Assembly (NCBI GenBank): GCA_018139225.1
Contig: JAGSNX010000001.1
Location: forward strand, 868,001-932,000
Length of the DNA: 64,000 nucleotides
Direction: 5' to 3'
DNA from: Microvirga sp. SRT01
Lineage (GTDB): Bacteria; Pseudomonadota; Alphaproteobacteria; Sphingomonadales; Sphingomonadaceae
Part shown: positions 25,257 to 34,765 of the stretch, piece after piece
Position numbering within the stretch: position 1 is the first letter of the stretch
Layout of the letters: each line of letters begins with the position of its first letter
Notes under the pieces: generated by a model
Databases searched by the model: none
What the model saw: the letters and a program-made list of their open reading frames with translations, nothing else
What the model was told of the DNA's origin: nothing
Position numbers and translations under genes: made by a program

Positions 25257-26207
25257 TTACCCCTCGACCGCCCCCGCGGTGATTGCCTGCGTGTCCGCGC
25301 CGTCCGTGATGGCCGGTTCGGGCCCGCCCTGCACCGCGGGTTCCGCTAAAGCATGATTCTGATTCAAACCGGGCTTTCGTGCAACCAACTTCGCAGGATC
25401 GCGCATATCGAACCGCAACCAGCCCCGCCCGAGCAGCGGCCGCGCCCCGTCCAGTTCCGCGAACCGGATCAACGCGCGCCCCGCGTCATCCTCCGGCAGC
25501 GCCAGCGTTTCGCCGCTTTCGAACGTCAGGTCCCAGCGGCGGTTACCGATCCACGTCGCTGCCTTGATCCGCGGTTTCAGCGCGGGCGCGGCGGCGAGGA
25601 GCGTCTGATACCCCGTCATCTGCCGATCCGCGCCCGGCCCGATCACCAACGGCAGGTCGGGGATCGCGTCCGGCCGCACCGGCTCCAGCAGCACGCCGTC
25701 CTTGTCGATCAGCGTCAGGTCGCCGCGGTCCTGCCACACCGCCGCCGGCGCACGCTCGACGATATCGACCAGCAGCGTGTCGGGCAGCCGCCGCGACACA
25801 TGCGCGTCCGCGATCCAGCCATAGCGCAACAGGTTCTGCCGCACCGATTCCAGGTCGACGAGCGGCATCGCCCGGCTCTGCTGGTCCAGCGCGACGGCAT
25901 AGACCGACATCCGGTCCATCCGCTTCAGGCCCGTGATCTCGATCTGCTCGACACGAAAGCCGGCCTGCCCCGCCGTCTCGGCTAGCGCCGCACCGACCAT
26001 GCCGGGCACGCCGATATACGTCGCCGCGACAACCGCGGCGATGCCCGCGGCGCCGGTGATCGTCCACGTCACCGCCTTCTTCAGCGTCGCCTCGCTGATC
26101 GGCAGTTTCTGGACGAGCCGCGCGAACAACGGCGTCTTCTTCACCGGCTGACGCTTGCGCGGGGCCGGGCGCTTCGGCGGCGCGCCGCGCTTGATCGTGC
26201 GGCTCAT
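25257..26207 (-). CDS. ftsQ: Cell division protein FtsQ
   Basis: 316 aa. Very basic cytoplasmic N-terminus (MSRTIKRGAPPKRPAPRKRQ), one membrane helix (about 46-68), a POTRA domain (about 85-155, FRVEQIEITGLKRMDRMSVYAV) and the FtsQ/DivIB beta domain (to about 270). The C-terminal 45 residues are a polar tail. FtsQ bridges early and late divisome parts in the periplasm. The ATG shares four bases with the ddl stop; the upstream open frame runs through ddl and was rejected. Confidence 0.93.
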   Translation of the reverse strand: MSRTIKRGAPPKRPAPRKRQPVKKTPLFARLVQKLPISEATLKKAVTWTITGAAGIAAVVAATYIGVPGMVGAALAETAGQAGFRVEQIEITGLKRMDRMSVYAVALDQQSRAMPLVDLESVRQNLLRYGWIADAHVSRRLPDTLLVDIVERAPAAVWQDRGDLTLIDKDGVLLEPVRPDAIPDLPLVIGPGADRQMTGYQTLLAAAPALKPRIKAATWIGNRRWDLTFESGETLALPEDDAGRALIRFAELDGARPLLGRGWLRFDMRDPAKLVARKPGLNQNHALAEPAVQGGPEPAITDGADTQAITAGAVEG

Positions 26208-27142
26208 TGTGGCCCGTCCCTGACGGACCCGTCCTTCAGGGCTTCGTCGACGATCGCCTGCACCAGATCGGCATAGTCCATGCCGACATGGCGACCCTGT
26301 TCCGGCACCAGGCTGAGCGGCGTCATCCCCGGTTGCGTATTGACCTCCAGCAGGAACAGCCCGTCGACACCGCGCTCGTCGTCCCAGCGGAAATCTGATC
26401 GGCTCGCGCCCTTGCAGCCGAGCAGGCGATGCGCCTCCAAGGCCAGCGACTTGCAGGCATCGGCGATCTCGTCCGGGATCTGCGCCGGACAGACATGCTC
26501 GGTCAAGCCGTCCGTGTATTTCGCGTCGAAGTCGTACCAGCCGTTCTTCGGCTTCAACTCGGTCACGCCCAGCGCCCGGTCGCCCAGCACCGCCGTCGTC
26601 AGCTCGCGCCCGCGAATGTACGGCTCGGCCAGCAGTTCGTCGAACGCCTGCCACGGGCCGGTCGCGTGCGGGGAGATCGGATCGCCGTAATTCCCGTCCG
26701 CGGTGACGATCGCGACGCCGACTGATGATCCCTCGTTAACCGGCTTCAGGACATAGGGACGCGGCAACGGATCGCGCTCGTACAGGTCGGCGGACTTGAC
26801 GATACGACCGCCGGGCATCGGCACGCCGTGCGGGACCAATGCCTGCTTCGTCAGCACCTTGTCGATCGCGATGACGGACGTGGCGAGGCCGCTATGCGTA
26901 TAGCGCAGCCCCATCAGGTCCATCATGCCCTGTACTGTGCCGTCCTCGCCCGGCGAGCCGTGGAGCGCGTTGAACACCAGATCGGGCTTCGCCTCCGCCA
27001 GTCGCGCGGCGACGTCGCGATCCATGTCGATCCGCGTCACCCGGTGCCCGCGCGACTCCAGAGCATCGGCCACGCCAGCACCGGATTGCAGCGACACCGG
27101 CCGCTCCGCGGACCAACCGCCCATCAGGACTGCGATGTGCAT
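26204..27142 (-). CDS. ddl: D-alanine--D-alanine ligase
   Basis: 312 aa ATP-grasp ligase that makes D-Ala-D-Ala for the peptidoglycan stem. MHIAVLMGGWSAERPVSLQSG is the family N-terminus; ALHGSPGEDGTVQGMMDLMGLRYTHSG and LEVNTQPGMTPLSLVP are core motifs. The compact size fits the DdlB type found in dcw clusters. The start is the family one; an in-frame upstream ATG lies inside the palindromic repeat at 27150 and was rejected. Coupled to ftsQ. Confidence 0.96.
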   Translation of the reverse strand: MHIAVLMGGWSAERPVSLQSGAGVADALESRGHRVTRIDMDRDVAARLAEAKPDLVFNALHGSPGEDGTVQGMMDLMGLRYTHSGLATSVIAIDKVLTKQALVPHGVPMPGGRIVKSADLYERDPLPRPYVLKPVNEGSSVGVAIVTADGNYGDPISPHATGPWQAFDELLAEPYIRGRELTTAVLGDRALGVTELKPKNGWYDFDAKYTDGLTEHVCPAQIPDEIADACKSLALEAHRLLGCKGASRSDFRWDDERGVDGLFLLEVNTQPGMTPLSLVPEQGRHVGMDYADLVQAIVDEALKDGSVRDGPQ

Positions 27143-27149
27143 TACAGAA

Positions 27150-27267
27150 ATCCTCCCCGGCACGGGGGGGTGGCAGCCGCAGGCTGACGGAGGGGTAGCC
27201 GCAGGCCGTCCCGCTCGTGGCTGCCCCTCCACCGCTGCGCGGTCCCCCTCCCCGTTCCGGGGAGGAT
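27150..27267. repeat. Palindromic repeat element, copy 1 (ddl-murB gap)
   Basis: 118 bases starting ATCCTCCCCGGCACGGGG and ending CCCCGTTCCGGGGAGGAT. Each end is itself a small hairpin and the ends are inverted to each other. The middle holds GTGGCAGCCGCAGGCTGACGG and the inverted CCCCTCCACC. Related to the copies at 29803 and 33438. Fills nearly all of the gap between the ddl start and murB stop. Confidence 0.85.
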
Positions 27268-27281
27268 TTGAAGAATATCAA

Positions 27282-28190
27282 TCATCCCGCCACTCCCACG
27301 CGCTGGATTTCCCATTCCAGCGTCACGCCGGACTGCGCCTTCACCCGCTCGCGCACCTCTTCGCCCAGTGCCTCGATCTGCGCACTCGACGCAGAACCGA
27401 GATTCAGCAGGAAATTACAGTGCTTCTCCGATACCTGCGCATCGCCACGCGTCAGCCCACGACAGCCCGCCGCATCGATCAGCGCCCAGGCCTTGTGCCC
27501 CGTCGGATTCTTGAACGTCGATCCGCCGGTCCGCGAACGCAGCGGCTGCGACGCCTCGCGCTCGGCCGCGATCCGGTCCATCTCCGCGCCGATCGCCGCG
27601 GGTTCGGCCGGGTGACCACGCAATGTCGCGCTCACCACCACCGCACCCTCCGGCAGGTCGCTGTGCCGATAGGTATAGCCAAGCTCCGCTGGCGCCAGCG
27701 TCCGCCGCTCGCCGGACCGCAGCACGACCTCGCACTTGACCAGCACGTCGGCGACCTCCCGACCGTACGCACCACCGTTCATCCGCACGAACCCACCCAC
27801 CGTTCCGGGGATCGATCGCAGGAACTCGATCCCGCCGATCCCCGCATCCCGCGCGGTCGACGATGCCAGGATACCGCTCGTCCCGCCACCGCAGCGCAAC
27901 GTCGTCGCATCCAGCTGCTCGACCTTCGCGAACGGCTTGCCCAGCCGCACCGTCACGCCGGGCATACCCCCGTCGCGCACGATCAGGTTCGATCCCAGCC
28001 CCAGCGGCCAGACCGGCACCACCGGATCGAGCGCTGCCAGGAAGTCCGACAGGTCGTCGGCGTCGGCGGGCTCGAACAGCCACTCCGCCGCACCGCCGGT
28101 CTTGAACCACACCAGCGGTGCCAGCGCCGCGTCGCGGGTCAAGCGCCCACGCACCGCCGGCATTACGGGCTGAAGGGCGTCCGCCGTCAC
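27282..28190 (-). CDS. murB: UDP-N-acetylenolpyruvoylglucosamine reductase
   Basis: 302 aa FAD-dependent enzyme that reduces UDP-GlcNAc-enolpyruvate to UDP-MurNAc. Motifs: TGGAAEWLFEPAD, the FAD-binding GLGSNLIVRDGG, SIPGTVGGFVRMNGGAYG and RSRTGGSTFKNP with the proton-donor Ser. It fits the type II (Gram-negative compact) form. The start is a GTG that overlaps the stop of the 66-aa gene (GTGA). There is no ATG nearby that keeps the N-terminal domain. Confidence 0.95.
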   Translation of the reverse strand: MTADALQPVMPAVRGRLTRDAALAPLVWFKTGGAAEWLFEPADADDLSDFLAALDPVVPVWPLGLGSNLIVRDGGMPGVTVRLGKPFAKVEQLDATTLRCGGGTSGILASSTARDAGIGGIEFLRSIPGTVGGFVRMNGGAYGREVADVLVKCEVVLRSGERRTLAPAELGYTYRHSDLPEGAVVVSATLRGHPAEPAAIGAEMDRIAAEREASQPLRSRTGGSTFKNPTGHKAWALIDAAGCRGLTRGDAQVSEKHCNFLLNLGSASSAQIEALGEEVRERVKAQSGVTLEWEIQRVGVAG

Positions 28191-28387
28191 CACGGCCCCA
28201 CGCCCCACAACCGCGTCCACGCCTGCCACGCCGCCAGATTGGCCTCGATCGCGCGCTTCGACGCCTCCTGCGCCTGCGCCAGCGCTTCGCCGGTGCCGAC
28301 CGCATTCTTGCCGATGGTCAGCGCCTGCTGCTGCGCGTCGAGCATCTGCTTCTGCGCGTCGAGCGATGCCTTGATCCAGTCGTTCAT
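28187..28387 (-). CDS. 66-aa conserved-looking helical protein between murC and murB
   Basis: 66 aa with four-base overlaps to both neighbours (ATGA with murC, GTGA with murB), so it is almost surely translated with them. The sequence has heptad-like Ala/Gln/Leu spacing ([18 protein letters not shown], then [20 protein letters not shown]) and a Trp-rich end ([13 protein letters not shown]). It should form a long amphipathic helix or coiled coil. It recalls short phasin-like helices, but I cannot assign a family. No signal peptide or membrane segment. A role in the wall-precursor pathway is inferred only from context. Confidence 0.65.
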   Translation of the reverse strand: MNDWIKASLDAQKQMLDAQQQALTIGKNAVGTGEALAQAQEASKRAIEANLAAWQAWTRLWGVGPW

Positions 28388-29799
28388 CCCGCAACCCCAT
28401 TACGGGCCTCGATCGCATCGGCCAGACCGGCGGCCCATTTGGTGATGTCGCCGGCACCCAGGCACACGATCATGTCGTCCGGCCGCAACGTCGCGGCGAG
28501 TTCGTCCGCCAGCGCGTCGGCGTCGGCCACCGTCGCGGCATGACGATGCCCGCGCCGCTTCAGCCCTTCGACCAGCGCATCGGCGTCGACACCGGGGATC
28601 GGCTGCTCGCCCGCGGCATAGACTGGCGTCACCAGCACCCGGTCGGCATCGTTGAACGCCGTCTGGAAGTCTTCCATTAAATTGCCAAGCCGCGAAAAAC
28701 GATGCGGCTGCACCACCGCGATCACCCGCCCCTGCGCACCCTCGCGCGCCGCCGCCAGCACGGCGCGGATTTCCACGGGATGATGACCGTAATCGTCGAT
28801 GATCGTCGATCCGCGGACCTCGCCCACCTTGGTAAAACGCCGCTTGACCCCGCCGAACGCGGCAAACCCCTGCTGGATCACCGCATCGGGAATGCCCATT
28901 TCCAGCGCCACGCCGATCGCGGCGAGCGCGTTCTGGACGTTGTGGCGACCGGGCATCGGCATCTCGATACCCTCGATCGAGCGGGTCTTGCCGTCCCGCT
29001 CGCGCACGATGCACTCGAACCGGTTGCCGCCCGGGACCGGCGTGACGTTGACGCCGCGCACGTCCGCCTGCGCCGAAAAGCCGTACGTCACCACCCGCCG
29101 GTCGCGCACGCGCGGCAAAACATTCTGCACCTCCGGGTGGTCGAGGCACAGCAGCGCCGCGCCATAGAAGGGCACGTTCTCCACGAACTCGACGAAAGCA
29201 TCCTTCACCGCGTCGAACGACCCGTAATGGTCCAGATGCTCGGGATCGATGTTGGTGACGACCGCGATCGTGCCGTCCAGCCGCAGGAAGCTGCCGTCGC
29301 TCTCGTCGGCCTCCACGACCATCCAGTCGCTCGCGCCCAGTCGTGCGTTCGATCCGTAGCTGTTGATGATGCCGCCGTTGATGACGGTCGGATCGATCCC
29401 GCCCGCATCCAGCAGCGCCGCGACCATGCTGGTCGTCGTCGTCTTGCCATGCGTTCCCGCCACCGCGACGGTCGACTTCAGGCGCATCAGTTCGGCGAGC
29501 ATCTCCGCACGCCGCACCACCGGCACGCGTCGTTCCAGCGCCGCCTCGACCTCCGGGTTCGACCGCACGATCGCGGTCGACACGACGACGACCGCCGCAT
29601 CGCCGATATTCTCGGCGGCATGGCCGATCGCGACCGGGATGCCCTTGTCGCGCAGGCCCTGCACGACATAGCCCTCCGCCACGTCGCTGCCCTGCACGGC
29701 ATAGCCGAGGTTCTTCATCACCTCCGCAATGCCCGACATGCCGATCCCGCCGATCCCGACGAAATGGATCGTGCCGATGTCGGTGGCGACGCCCCGCAT
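28384..29799 (-). CDS. murC: UDP-N-acetylmuramate--L-alanine ligase
   Basis: 471 aa Mur ligase adding L-Ala to UDP-MurNAc. N-terminal [18 protein letters not shown] binds [11 protein letters not shown] (115-122) binds [17 protein letters not shown] marks the C-terminal domain. Start [10 protein letters not shown] was chosen since the upstream in-frame part lies in the palindromic repeat at 29803. The stop overlaps the start of the 66-aa gene. Confidence 0.96.
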   Translation of the reverse strand: MRGVATDIGTIHFVGIGGIGMSGIAEVMKNLGYAVQGSDVAEGYVVQGLRDKGIPVAIGHAAENIGDAAVVVVSTAIVRSNPEVEAALERRVPVVRRAEMLAELMRLKSTVAVAGTHGKTTTTSMVAALLDAGGIDPTVINGGIINSYGSNARLGASDWMVVEADESDGSFLRLDGTIAVVTNIDPEHLDHYGSFDAVKDAFVEFVENVPFYGAALLCLDHPEVQNVLPRVRDRRVVTYGFSAQADVRGVNVTPVPGGNRFECIVRERDGKTRSIEGIEMPMPGRHNVQNALAAIGVALEMGIPDAVIQQGFAAFGGVKRRFTKVGEVRGSTIIDDYGHHPVEIRAVLAAAREGAQGRVIAVVQPHRFSRLGNLMEDFQTAFNDADRVLVTPVYAAGEQPIPGVDADALVEGLKRRGHRHAATVADADALADELAATLRPDDMIVCLGAGDITKWAAGLADAIEARNGVAG

Positions 29800-29802
29800 C
29801 AA

Positions 29803-29924
29803 ATCCTCCCCGGTACGGGGAGGTGGCGCGCCAAAGGCGGGACGGAGGGGCAGCCCCAAGCGGCATCGCCTGTGGCTGCCCCTCCACCAGCTACGCTGGT
29901 TACCCTCCCCGTGCCGGGGAGGAA
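29803..29924. repeat. Palindromic repeat element, copy 2 (murC-murG gap)
   Basis: About 122 bases with inverted ends (ATCCTCCCCGGTACGGGGAGG and the complement of CCTCCCCGTGCCGGGGAGG). The interior has the same GACGGAGGGGCAG ... CTGCCCCTCCACC arrangement as copy 1. Begins three bases upstream of the murC ATG. Confidence 0.85.
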
Positions 29925-29938
29925 TGGTACGATCTGTT

Positions 29939-31081
29939 TCACGCGAACGCCTCCTTGCGCTGCGGCTTGCCGACCGGCAGCCGCGATACCGGCGCATCCA
30001 GGCTCTCGACCAGATCGGCGAGATCGCTCACCGCATTCGGCCGGCCGACGCTCTTCGCGCGCCCTGCCGCATTTTCCATGCCCGCCGGGTCCAGCCCCAG
30101 CTTCTGCATCTGCTTCGCCAGTTCCACCGCGGTGAAGTCCGATTGCACGATCGTCCGCGCCCCCCCGGCCTGCGACATCTCGCGCGCGTTCGCGGTCTGA
30201 TGATCGTCGGTCGCCGACGGCAGCGGCACCAGGATCGCCGGCCGTCCCGCCGCCGTCAGTTCCGCGATCGTCGATGCTCCCGCGCGCCCGATGACCAGAT
30301 GCGCCCATGCCAGCTGCTCGGGCATGTCGGGCAGGTACGTCGCCAGTTCGGCCGGGATGTGATGCTCGGCATATTTCGCGCGCGCGGCGTCGATGTCCTC
30401 GATCCGCGCCTGATGCGTCACCTGCAATCGCCGCCGGAACGCCGCCGGCAACATCGCCAGCCCATCCGGCACCACCTTCGACAGGATGCTCGCGCCCTGA
30501 CTGCCGCCGGTCACCAGCACGCGAAAGATGCCGTCATCCTCCAGCAGCGGATAGGGTTTGGCCCGCAGCGCCAGCACCGCCTCCCGCACCGGATTGCCGA
30601 CGAGGTGGACCTTGCCCGCGAGTTTTTCCGACAGCCGCTCGGTCGTCGCATAGCTCGTGGCGATCGCATCGACGCGGCGCGCCACCAGCCGGTTGACGCG
30701 GCCCAGCACCGCATTCTGCTCGTGAACCGCCGTCGGGATACCGCTCGCGAATGCCGCCAGCAGTGCGGGCATCGCGGGATATCCGCCGAAACCGATCACC
30801 GCCGCGGGTTTGAACGTCCGGTACAACTCGCGCGCCATCGCGCGTCCGCGCCACATCTCGCGCGCCGCCGATGCCCAGCCCAGCGGCCGCTTCACCTGAA
30901 ATCGCCCAGCCGGCAGGACATGCGTCTGCACGCCGTCGAACAGCCCCGGGAAGCGCACCCCACGCTGATCGCTGACCAGCGCCACGCGGTGGCCGCGCTT
31001 CATCAATTCCGCCGCCAGCGCCGCGGCCGGGACCATGTGGCCGCCCGTCCCGCCCGCTGCCAGCACGTAATGCTTGTTCAT
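29939..31081 (-). CDS. murG: Lipid II synthase: UDP-GlcNAc transferase MurG
   Basis: 380 aa GT-B glycosyltransferase that adds GlcNAc to lipid I at the inner face of the membrane. [23 protein letters not shown] carries the Gly-rich loop; [42 protein letters not shown] and [34 protein letters not shown] are family motifs. The C-terminus is about 20 residues longer than the common 355-360 aa. Overlaps ftsW by ATGA. Confidence 0.96.
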   Translation of the reverse strand: MNKHYVLAAGGTGGHMVPAAALAAELMKRGHRVALVSDQRGVRFPGLFDGVQTHVLPAGRFQVKRPLGWASAAREMWRGRAMARELYRTFKPAAVIGFGGYPAMPALLAAFASGIPTAVHEQNAVLGRVNRLVARRVDAIATSYATTERLSEKLAGKVHLVGNPVREAVLALRAKPYPLLEDDGIFRVLVTGGSQGASILSKVVPDGLAMLPAAFRRRLQVTHQARIEDIDAARAKYAEHHIPAELATYLPDMPEQLAWAHLVIGRAGASTIAELTAAGRPAILVPLPSATDDHQTANAREMSQAGGARTIVQSDFTAVELAKQMQKLGLDPAGMENAAGRAKSVGRPNAVSDLADLVESLDAPVSRLPVGKPQRKEAFA

Positions 31082-32310
31082 TCCCCGCTCCAGCGGACCA
31101 CGTAAGGCGACCGCGTCAGGAACGGATTGCGCCGGGTGAACGCCAGGAGCAAGCCCATGCCGATCGACAGCGCGATCATCGACGACCCGCCATAACTGAT
31201 GAACGGCAGCGTCATGCCCTTCGACGGCGCGAGGCCGGTATTGACCGCCATGCTGACCAGCGCCTGCGCGCCGAACTGCACCGCCAGCCCCGATGCGGCG
31301 AGCAGCTTGAACTCGTCCTGCTCGTCCAGCAGCTTGACGAACACGCGCACCACGATCGCCAGAAACACGATCGCAACGACGGCACAGGCGATCAGCCCGA
31401 ACTCCTCGCCTATAACGGAGAAGATATAGTCGGTGTGCGCTTCCGGCAGCCCGAACTTCGCCGATCCGCCGCCGGGGCCGGTGCCGGTCCAGCCTCCCGC
31501 GGTCAGCGTGCGGTGCGCCGCATCGACCTGGAAATGGTCGGCCGCGCCCTCACCCTCGACGTTCGGGAACAGGAACGCGTCGATCCGCTGCCGAGCGGTG
31601 CCGTAGAACATGTACGCGGCAGCGAGCCCGACCGGCACCATCGCCACCAGCCCCGCCAGATACCGCATCGGCGTACCCGCGATCATCAGCAGCGCCATCC
31701 ACACCGTGCAGAAGATCACCGTCTGACCGAAATCCGGCTGCAACATCAGCAGGAACGCAACCAATGCCGTCATCCCGCCGGTGATGAGTACGGTCGGCAG
31801 CTCGTCGTCCTTCGCCTTCAGCGACAACAGCCACGCGACGGTCACGATGAACATCGGCTTCAGGAACTCGGACGGCTGGAACTCGGCGATGCCGACCCCG
31901 ATCCAACGCCGCGCGCCGTTATGCTCCGCCCCGATCAGCGGCGCGAGCGCCAGCAGCAGCCCGAACACGCCCGCGCCCGCTACCGCCAACCTTCGCGCCA
32001 GCACGGCGGGCAGCATCGACACGAAGAACAGCACCGGCAGCGACACGCCGACCCACATCAACTGCCGCCAGAAGTAATACAGCGGCGCGAACTTCTTGTG
32101 CTCGCCCGAATAGCGTACCGCCGAGGCCGGGCTAGCCGCCGCCACCGCCACCAGCCCGATCGCGATCAGCAGCAGTGTCAGCAGCAGCAGCATGCGATCG
32201 ATATCCCAGAACCACGTGCCGAGCGGCGACCGGTCGCCACGCCCGCCGCGCTTCTTCACCTGCGCCATCAGGCGCGCGCCCTTGGTCGGGTTGGCGCGGA
32301 TATCGCTCAT
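31078..32310 (-). CDS. ftsW: Peptidoglycan glycosyltransferase FtsW
   Basis: 410 aa SEDS-family polytopic protein that polymerises septal glycan from lipid II together with FtsI. Ten or so membrane helices follow a basic, cytoplasmic N-terminus of 38 residues. SEDS marks: GIAEFQPSEFLKP, GGWTGTGPGGGSAKFGLPEAHTDYIFSVIGEEFGL and LPFISYGGSSMIAL. The catalytic Asp is expected in the large loop after helix 7, near AHTDYIF. Coupled to murD and murG. Confidence 0.96.
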   Translation of the reverse strand: MSDIRANPTKGARLMAQVKKRGGRGDRSPLGTWFWDIDRMLLLLTLLLIAIGLVAVAAASPASAVRYSGEHKKFAPLYYFWRQLMWVGVSLPVLFFVSMLPAVLARRLAVAGAGVFGLLLALAPLIGAEHNGARRWIGVGIAEFQPSEFLKPMFIVTVAWLLSLKAKDDELPTVLITGGMTALVAFLLMLQPDFGQTVIFCTVWMALLMIAGTPMRYLAGLVAMVPVGLAAAYMFYGTARQRIDAFLFPNVEGEGAADHFQVDAAHRTLTAGGWTGTGPGGGSAKFGLPEAHTDYIFSVIGEEFGLIACAVVAIVFLAIVVRVFVKLLDEQDEFKLLAASGLAVQFGAQALVSMAVNTGLAPSKGMTLPFISYGGSSMIALSIGMGLLLAFTRRNPFLTRSPYVVRWSGE

Positions 32311-33698
32311 GCCAAGTCTCCCACCGCCGCGCGGAACGCCCGCCCCCGCGCCTCGTAATCGCTGAACTGGTCGAAGCTGGCGCAGGCCGGCGACAGCAAC
32401 ACCGTATCACCCGGTTGCGCGGCGGCAGCGGCGTGGCGAACGGCGGCATCCAGCGTGCCCGCCTGCTCCACCACCGGAACGCGACCCTTCAGCACCTCGG
32501 CGAACCGCGGCCCAGCCTCGCCGATCGTGTAAGCGGCGGCGACCCTGTCGAAATACGGCGCACATGCGTCGAGGTCGTCGCCCTTCGGCCGCCCCCCGAC
32601 GATCCAGTGCACCCGCCCGAACGCGCCCAGCGCCGGCGCGGTACTCTCCGGGTTGGTCGCCTTGCTGTCGTCGACATAGGCGACCCCGTTCACCGTCGCG
32701 ACCAGCTCCATCCGGTGCGGCAGCCCCGCGAAGCTCGCCAGCCCGCGATCGATATCGGCCTCGGCAATCCCCAACGCCTTGGCCACCGCGATCGCCGCCA
32801 GCGCGTTCTGCGCATTGTGCGGCCCCTGCAACGACGGCCAGCTACGCTGATCCATGCACGCGCCCGGTGCGATCTTGGTCAGATGCTCGCCCCGCGCCGA
32901 CAGCCCGCGCGCGATCTGCGCCGACGCCGCATCGCCGATGCCGATCACTGCCTCATGCTCCGGCGACTGCATCGCGAACAGCCGCGCCTTCGACGCCGCA
33001 TACGCCTCGAACCCGTCATAGCGGTCGAGGTGATCGGGCGTCACGTTCAGCAGCACCGCCACCTCGCAATCGAGGCTCCGCGTCAGGTCGATCTGGTAGC
33101 TCGACAGCTCCAGCACATACACGCCACCCGCCGCCAACGGCTCCTGCGCGAGGATCGGCAGGCCGATATTACCACCCATCAGGCTCGGGATACCCGCCGT
33201 CTGGCAAAGATGATGGATCAGCGCCGTCGTCGTGGACTTGCCGTTCGTGCCGGTGATCCCGACAACCTTGTGAGGCGGCAGTTCGGAACGCGCCTGTGCG
33301 AACAGTTCGATATCGCCGATAACCGGCACCTCCGCCGCTTTCGCCTGCGCTGCGAGCGGATGCGTGTTCAGCGGCACCCCCGGGGACACGACCACCGCGT
33401 CGAACCCGGTCAGGTCGTCGAGCGGGGCAAGACGCAAATCCTCCCCGGCACGGGGAGGGGAACCAGCGAGGCTGGTGGAGGGGTGGCCACGGGCGACGCC
33501 GCTCGCGTCTACCCCTCCGTCAGCCTCCGGCTGCCACCTCCCCGTGCCGGGGAGGATCGCGTCCCGCCGCGCTTCATCCGCATCCCAAGCGACAACGCTC
33601 GCCCCACTCGCGAGCAGCGCCCGCACCGTCGCCGAGCCGGAACGCGCCAGCCCCAGCACCGCGTACCGCTTCCCCGCCCAGGCGCGCGAGACGATCAC
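32307..33698 (-). CDS. murD: UDP-N-acetylmuramoylalanine--D-glutamate ligase with in-frame repeat insert
   Basis: 463 aa Mur ligase adding D-Glu. N-terminal [30 protein letters not shown] loop GTNGKST (150-156), [23 protein letters not shown] and [17 protein letters not shown] in the C-terminal domain. Residues about 48-87 ([15 protein letters not shown] to PPRAGED) do not belong to the family; they are encoded by a 120-bp palindromic repeat whose length keeps the frame. They sit in the N-terminal UDP-binding domain, after the first beta-alpha units, presumably as a surface loop. The start is GTG overlapping the mraY stop. Function is expected intact, since the gene is essential and has no second copy here. 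Confidence 0.94.
   Translation of the reverse strand: MIVSRAWAGKRYAVLGLARSGSATVRALLASGASVVAWDADEARRDAILPGTGRWQPEADGGVDASGVARGHPSTSLAGSPPRAGEDLRLAPLDDLTGFDAVVVSPGVPLNTHPLAAQAKAAEVPVIGDIELFAQARSELPPHKVVGITGTNGKSTTTALIHHLCQTAGIPSLMGGNIGLPILAQEPLAAGGVYVLELSSYQIDLTRSLDCEVAVLLNVTPDHLDRYDGFEAYAASKARLFAMQSPEHEAVIGIGDAASAQIARGLSARGEHLTKIAPGACMDQRSWPSLQGPHNAQNALAAIAVAKALGIAEADIDRGLASFAGLPHRMELVATVNGVAYVDDSKATNPESTAPALGAFGRVHWIVGGRPKGDDLDACAPYFDRVAAAYTIGEAGPRFAEVLKGRVPVVEQAGTLDAAVRHAAAAAQPGDTVLLSPACASFDQFSDYEARGRAFRAAVGDLA
33438..33557. repeat. Palindromic repeat element, copy 3, inserted in frame in murD
   Basis: Exactly 120 bases (40 codons) with perfect 21-bp inverted ends, starting ATCCTCCCCGGCACGGGG at 33438 and ending at 33557. 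The interior is inverted relative to copies 1 and 2. It adds no stop in the murD frame. This resembles the Rickettsia palindromic elements found inside genes. Confidence 0.9.
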
Positions 33699-34765
33699 CG
33701 CAGCTTCAACGTCGACAGACCGGCGAGCGCCAGCACGAAGGCGATGATCCAGAACCGGATCACCACCGTCGGCTCGCTCCAGCCGAGTTGTTCGAAATGA
33801 TGGTGGATCGGCGCCATCCGGAACACGCGCTTGCCGGTGCGCTTGTAGAAGAACACCTGGATGATGACGCTCATCGCCTCGACCACGAACAGCCCACCGA
33901 TGATCCCCAGCACCAGTTCGTGATGCGCGACGACCGCGATCGTGCCCAGCGCGCCGCCCAGCGCCAGCGAACCCGTGTCGCCCATGAACACCGCCGCCGG
34001 TGGCGCATTGAACCACAGGAACGCAAGGCCCGCGCCGACCACCGCGCCGCAGAAGATCGCGAGTTCGCCTGCGCGCGGAACGTGCTGGATACCCAGATAA
34101 TCGGCGAACTTGGCGTTCCCGGCCAGATACACGATGACCATGAACGCGACAGACGCGATGATAACTGGCATCGTCGCCAGCCCGTCCAGCCCGTCGGTCA
34201 GGTTCACGGCATTGCCGAACGCGACGATCGTGAACGCCGCGAACAGCGGGTAGAAGTACCACAATTCGATATACATGCGGTTCGTGAACGGCAGGTACAG
34301 GCCGGTCCCGTTCTGCCCCATGATGATCCACGACGCGATGCCCGCGATCCCGAATTCCAGCAGCAGCCGCACGCGGCCGGGCACGCCTGCCGTCGTTGCC
34401 TTTCGCACCTTGTCGTAATCGTCGAGGAACCCGATCGCGCCGAACCCCAGCGTCACGAACAGGCAAGCCCAGACGAACGGGTTGGACAGGTCCATCCAGA
34501 TCAGGATCGACAGCGCCATGCTGGTCAGGATCATCAGCCCGCCCATCGTCGGGGTGCCCCGCTTGGCGAGGTGGGTCTGCGGACCGTCGGCGCGGATCGG
34601 CTGCCCCTTACCCTGCCGCACGCGCAGCCAGCCGATGAAGCGCGGCCCGATGATCAGGCCGATGAACAATGCCGTCGCCACCGCCGCACCAGTCCGGAAC
34701 GACTGATAGCGAATGAGGTTGAGGAGCCCCGAGAAACCCAGATGCTCCGCGATCCAGTACAACAT
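33695..34765 (-). CDS. mraY: Phospho-N-acetylmuramoyl-pentapeptide transferase MraY
   Basis: 356 aa, ten membrane helices. It moves phospho-MurNAc-pentapeptide to undecaprenyl phosphate, making lipid I. Motifs: [30 protein letters not shown] with the Asp pair, [13 protein letters not shown] and [15 protein letters not shown], and [11 protein letters not shown] (HHH). Start [16 protein letters not shown]; shares one base with the murF stop (TAATG). Confidence 0.97.
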   Translation of the reverse strand: MLYWIAEHLGFSGLLNLIRYQSFRTGAAVATALFIGLIIGPRFIGWLRVRQGKGQPIRADGPQTHLAKRGTPTMGGLMILTSMALSILIWMDLSNPFVWACLFVTLGFGAIGFLDDYDKVRKATTAGVPGRVRLLLEFGIAGIASWIIMGQNGTGLYLPFTNRMYIELWYFYPLFAAFTIVAFGNAVNLTDGLDGLATMPVIIASVAFMVIVYLAGNAKFADYLGIQHVPRAGELAIFCGAVVGAGLAFLWFNAPPAAVFMGDTGSLALGGALGTIAVVAHHELVLGIIGGLFVVEAMSVIIQVFFYKRTGKRVFRMAPIHHHFEQLGWSEPTVVIRFWIIAFVLALAGLSTLKLR

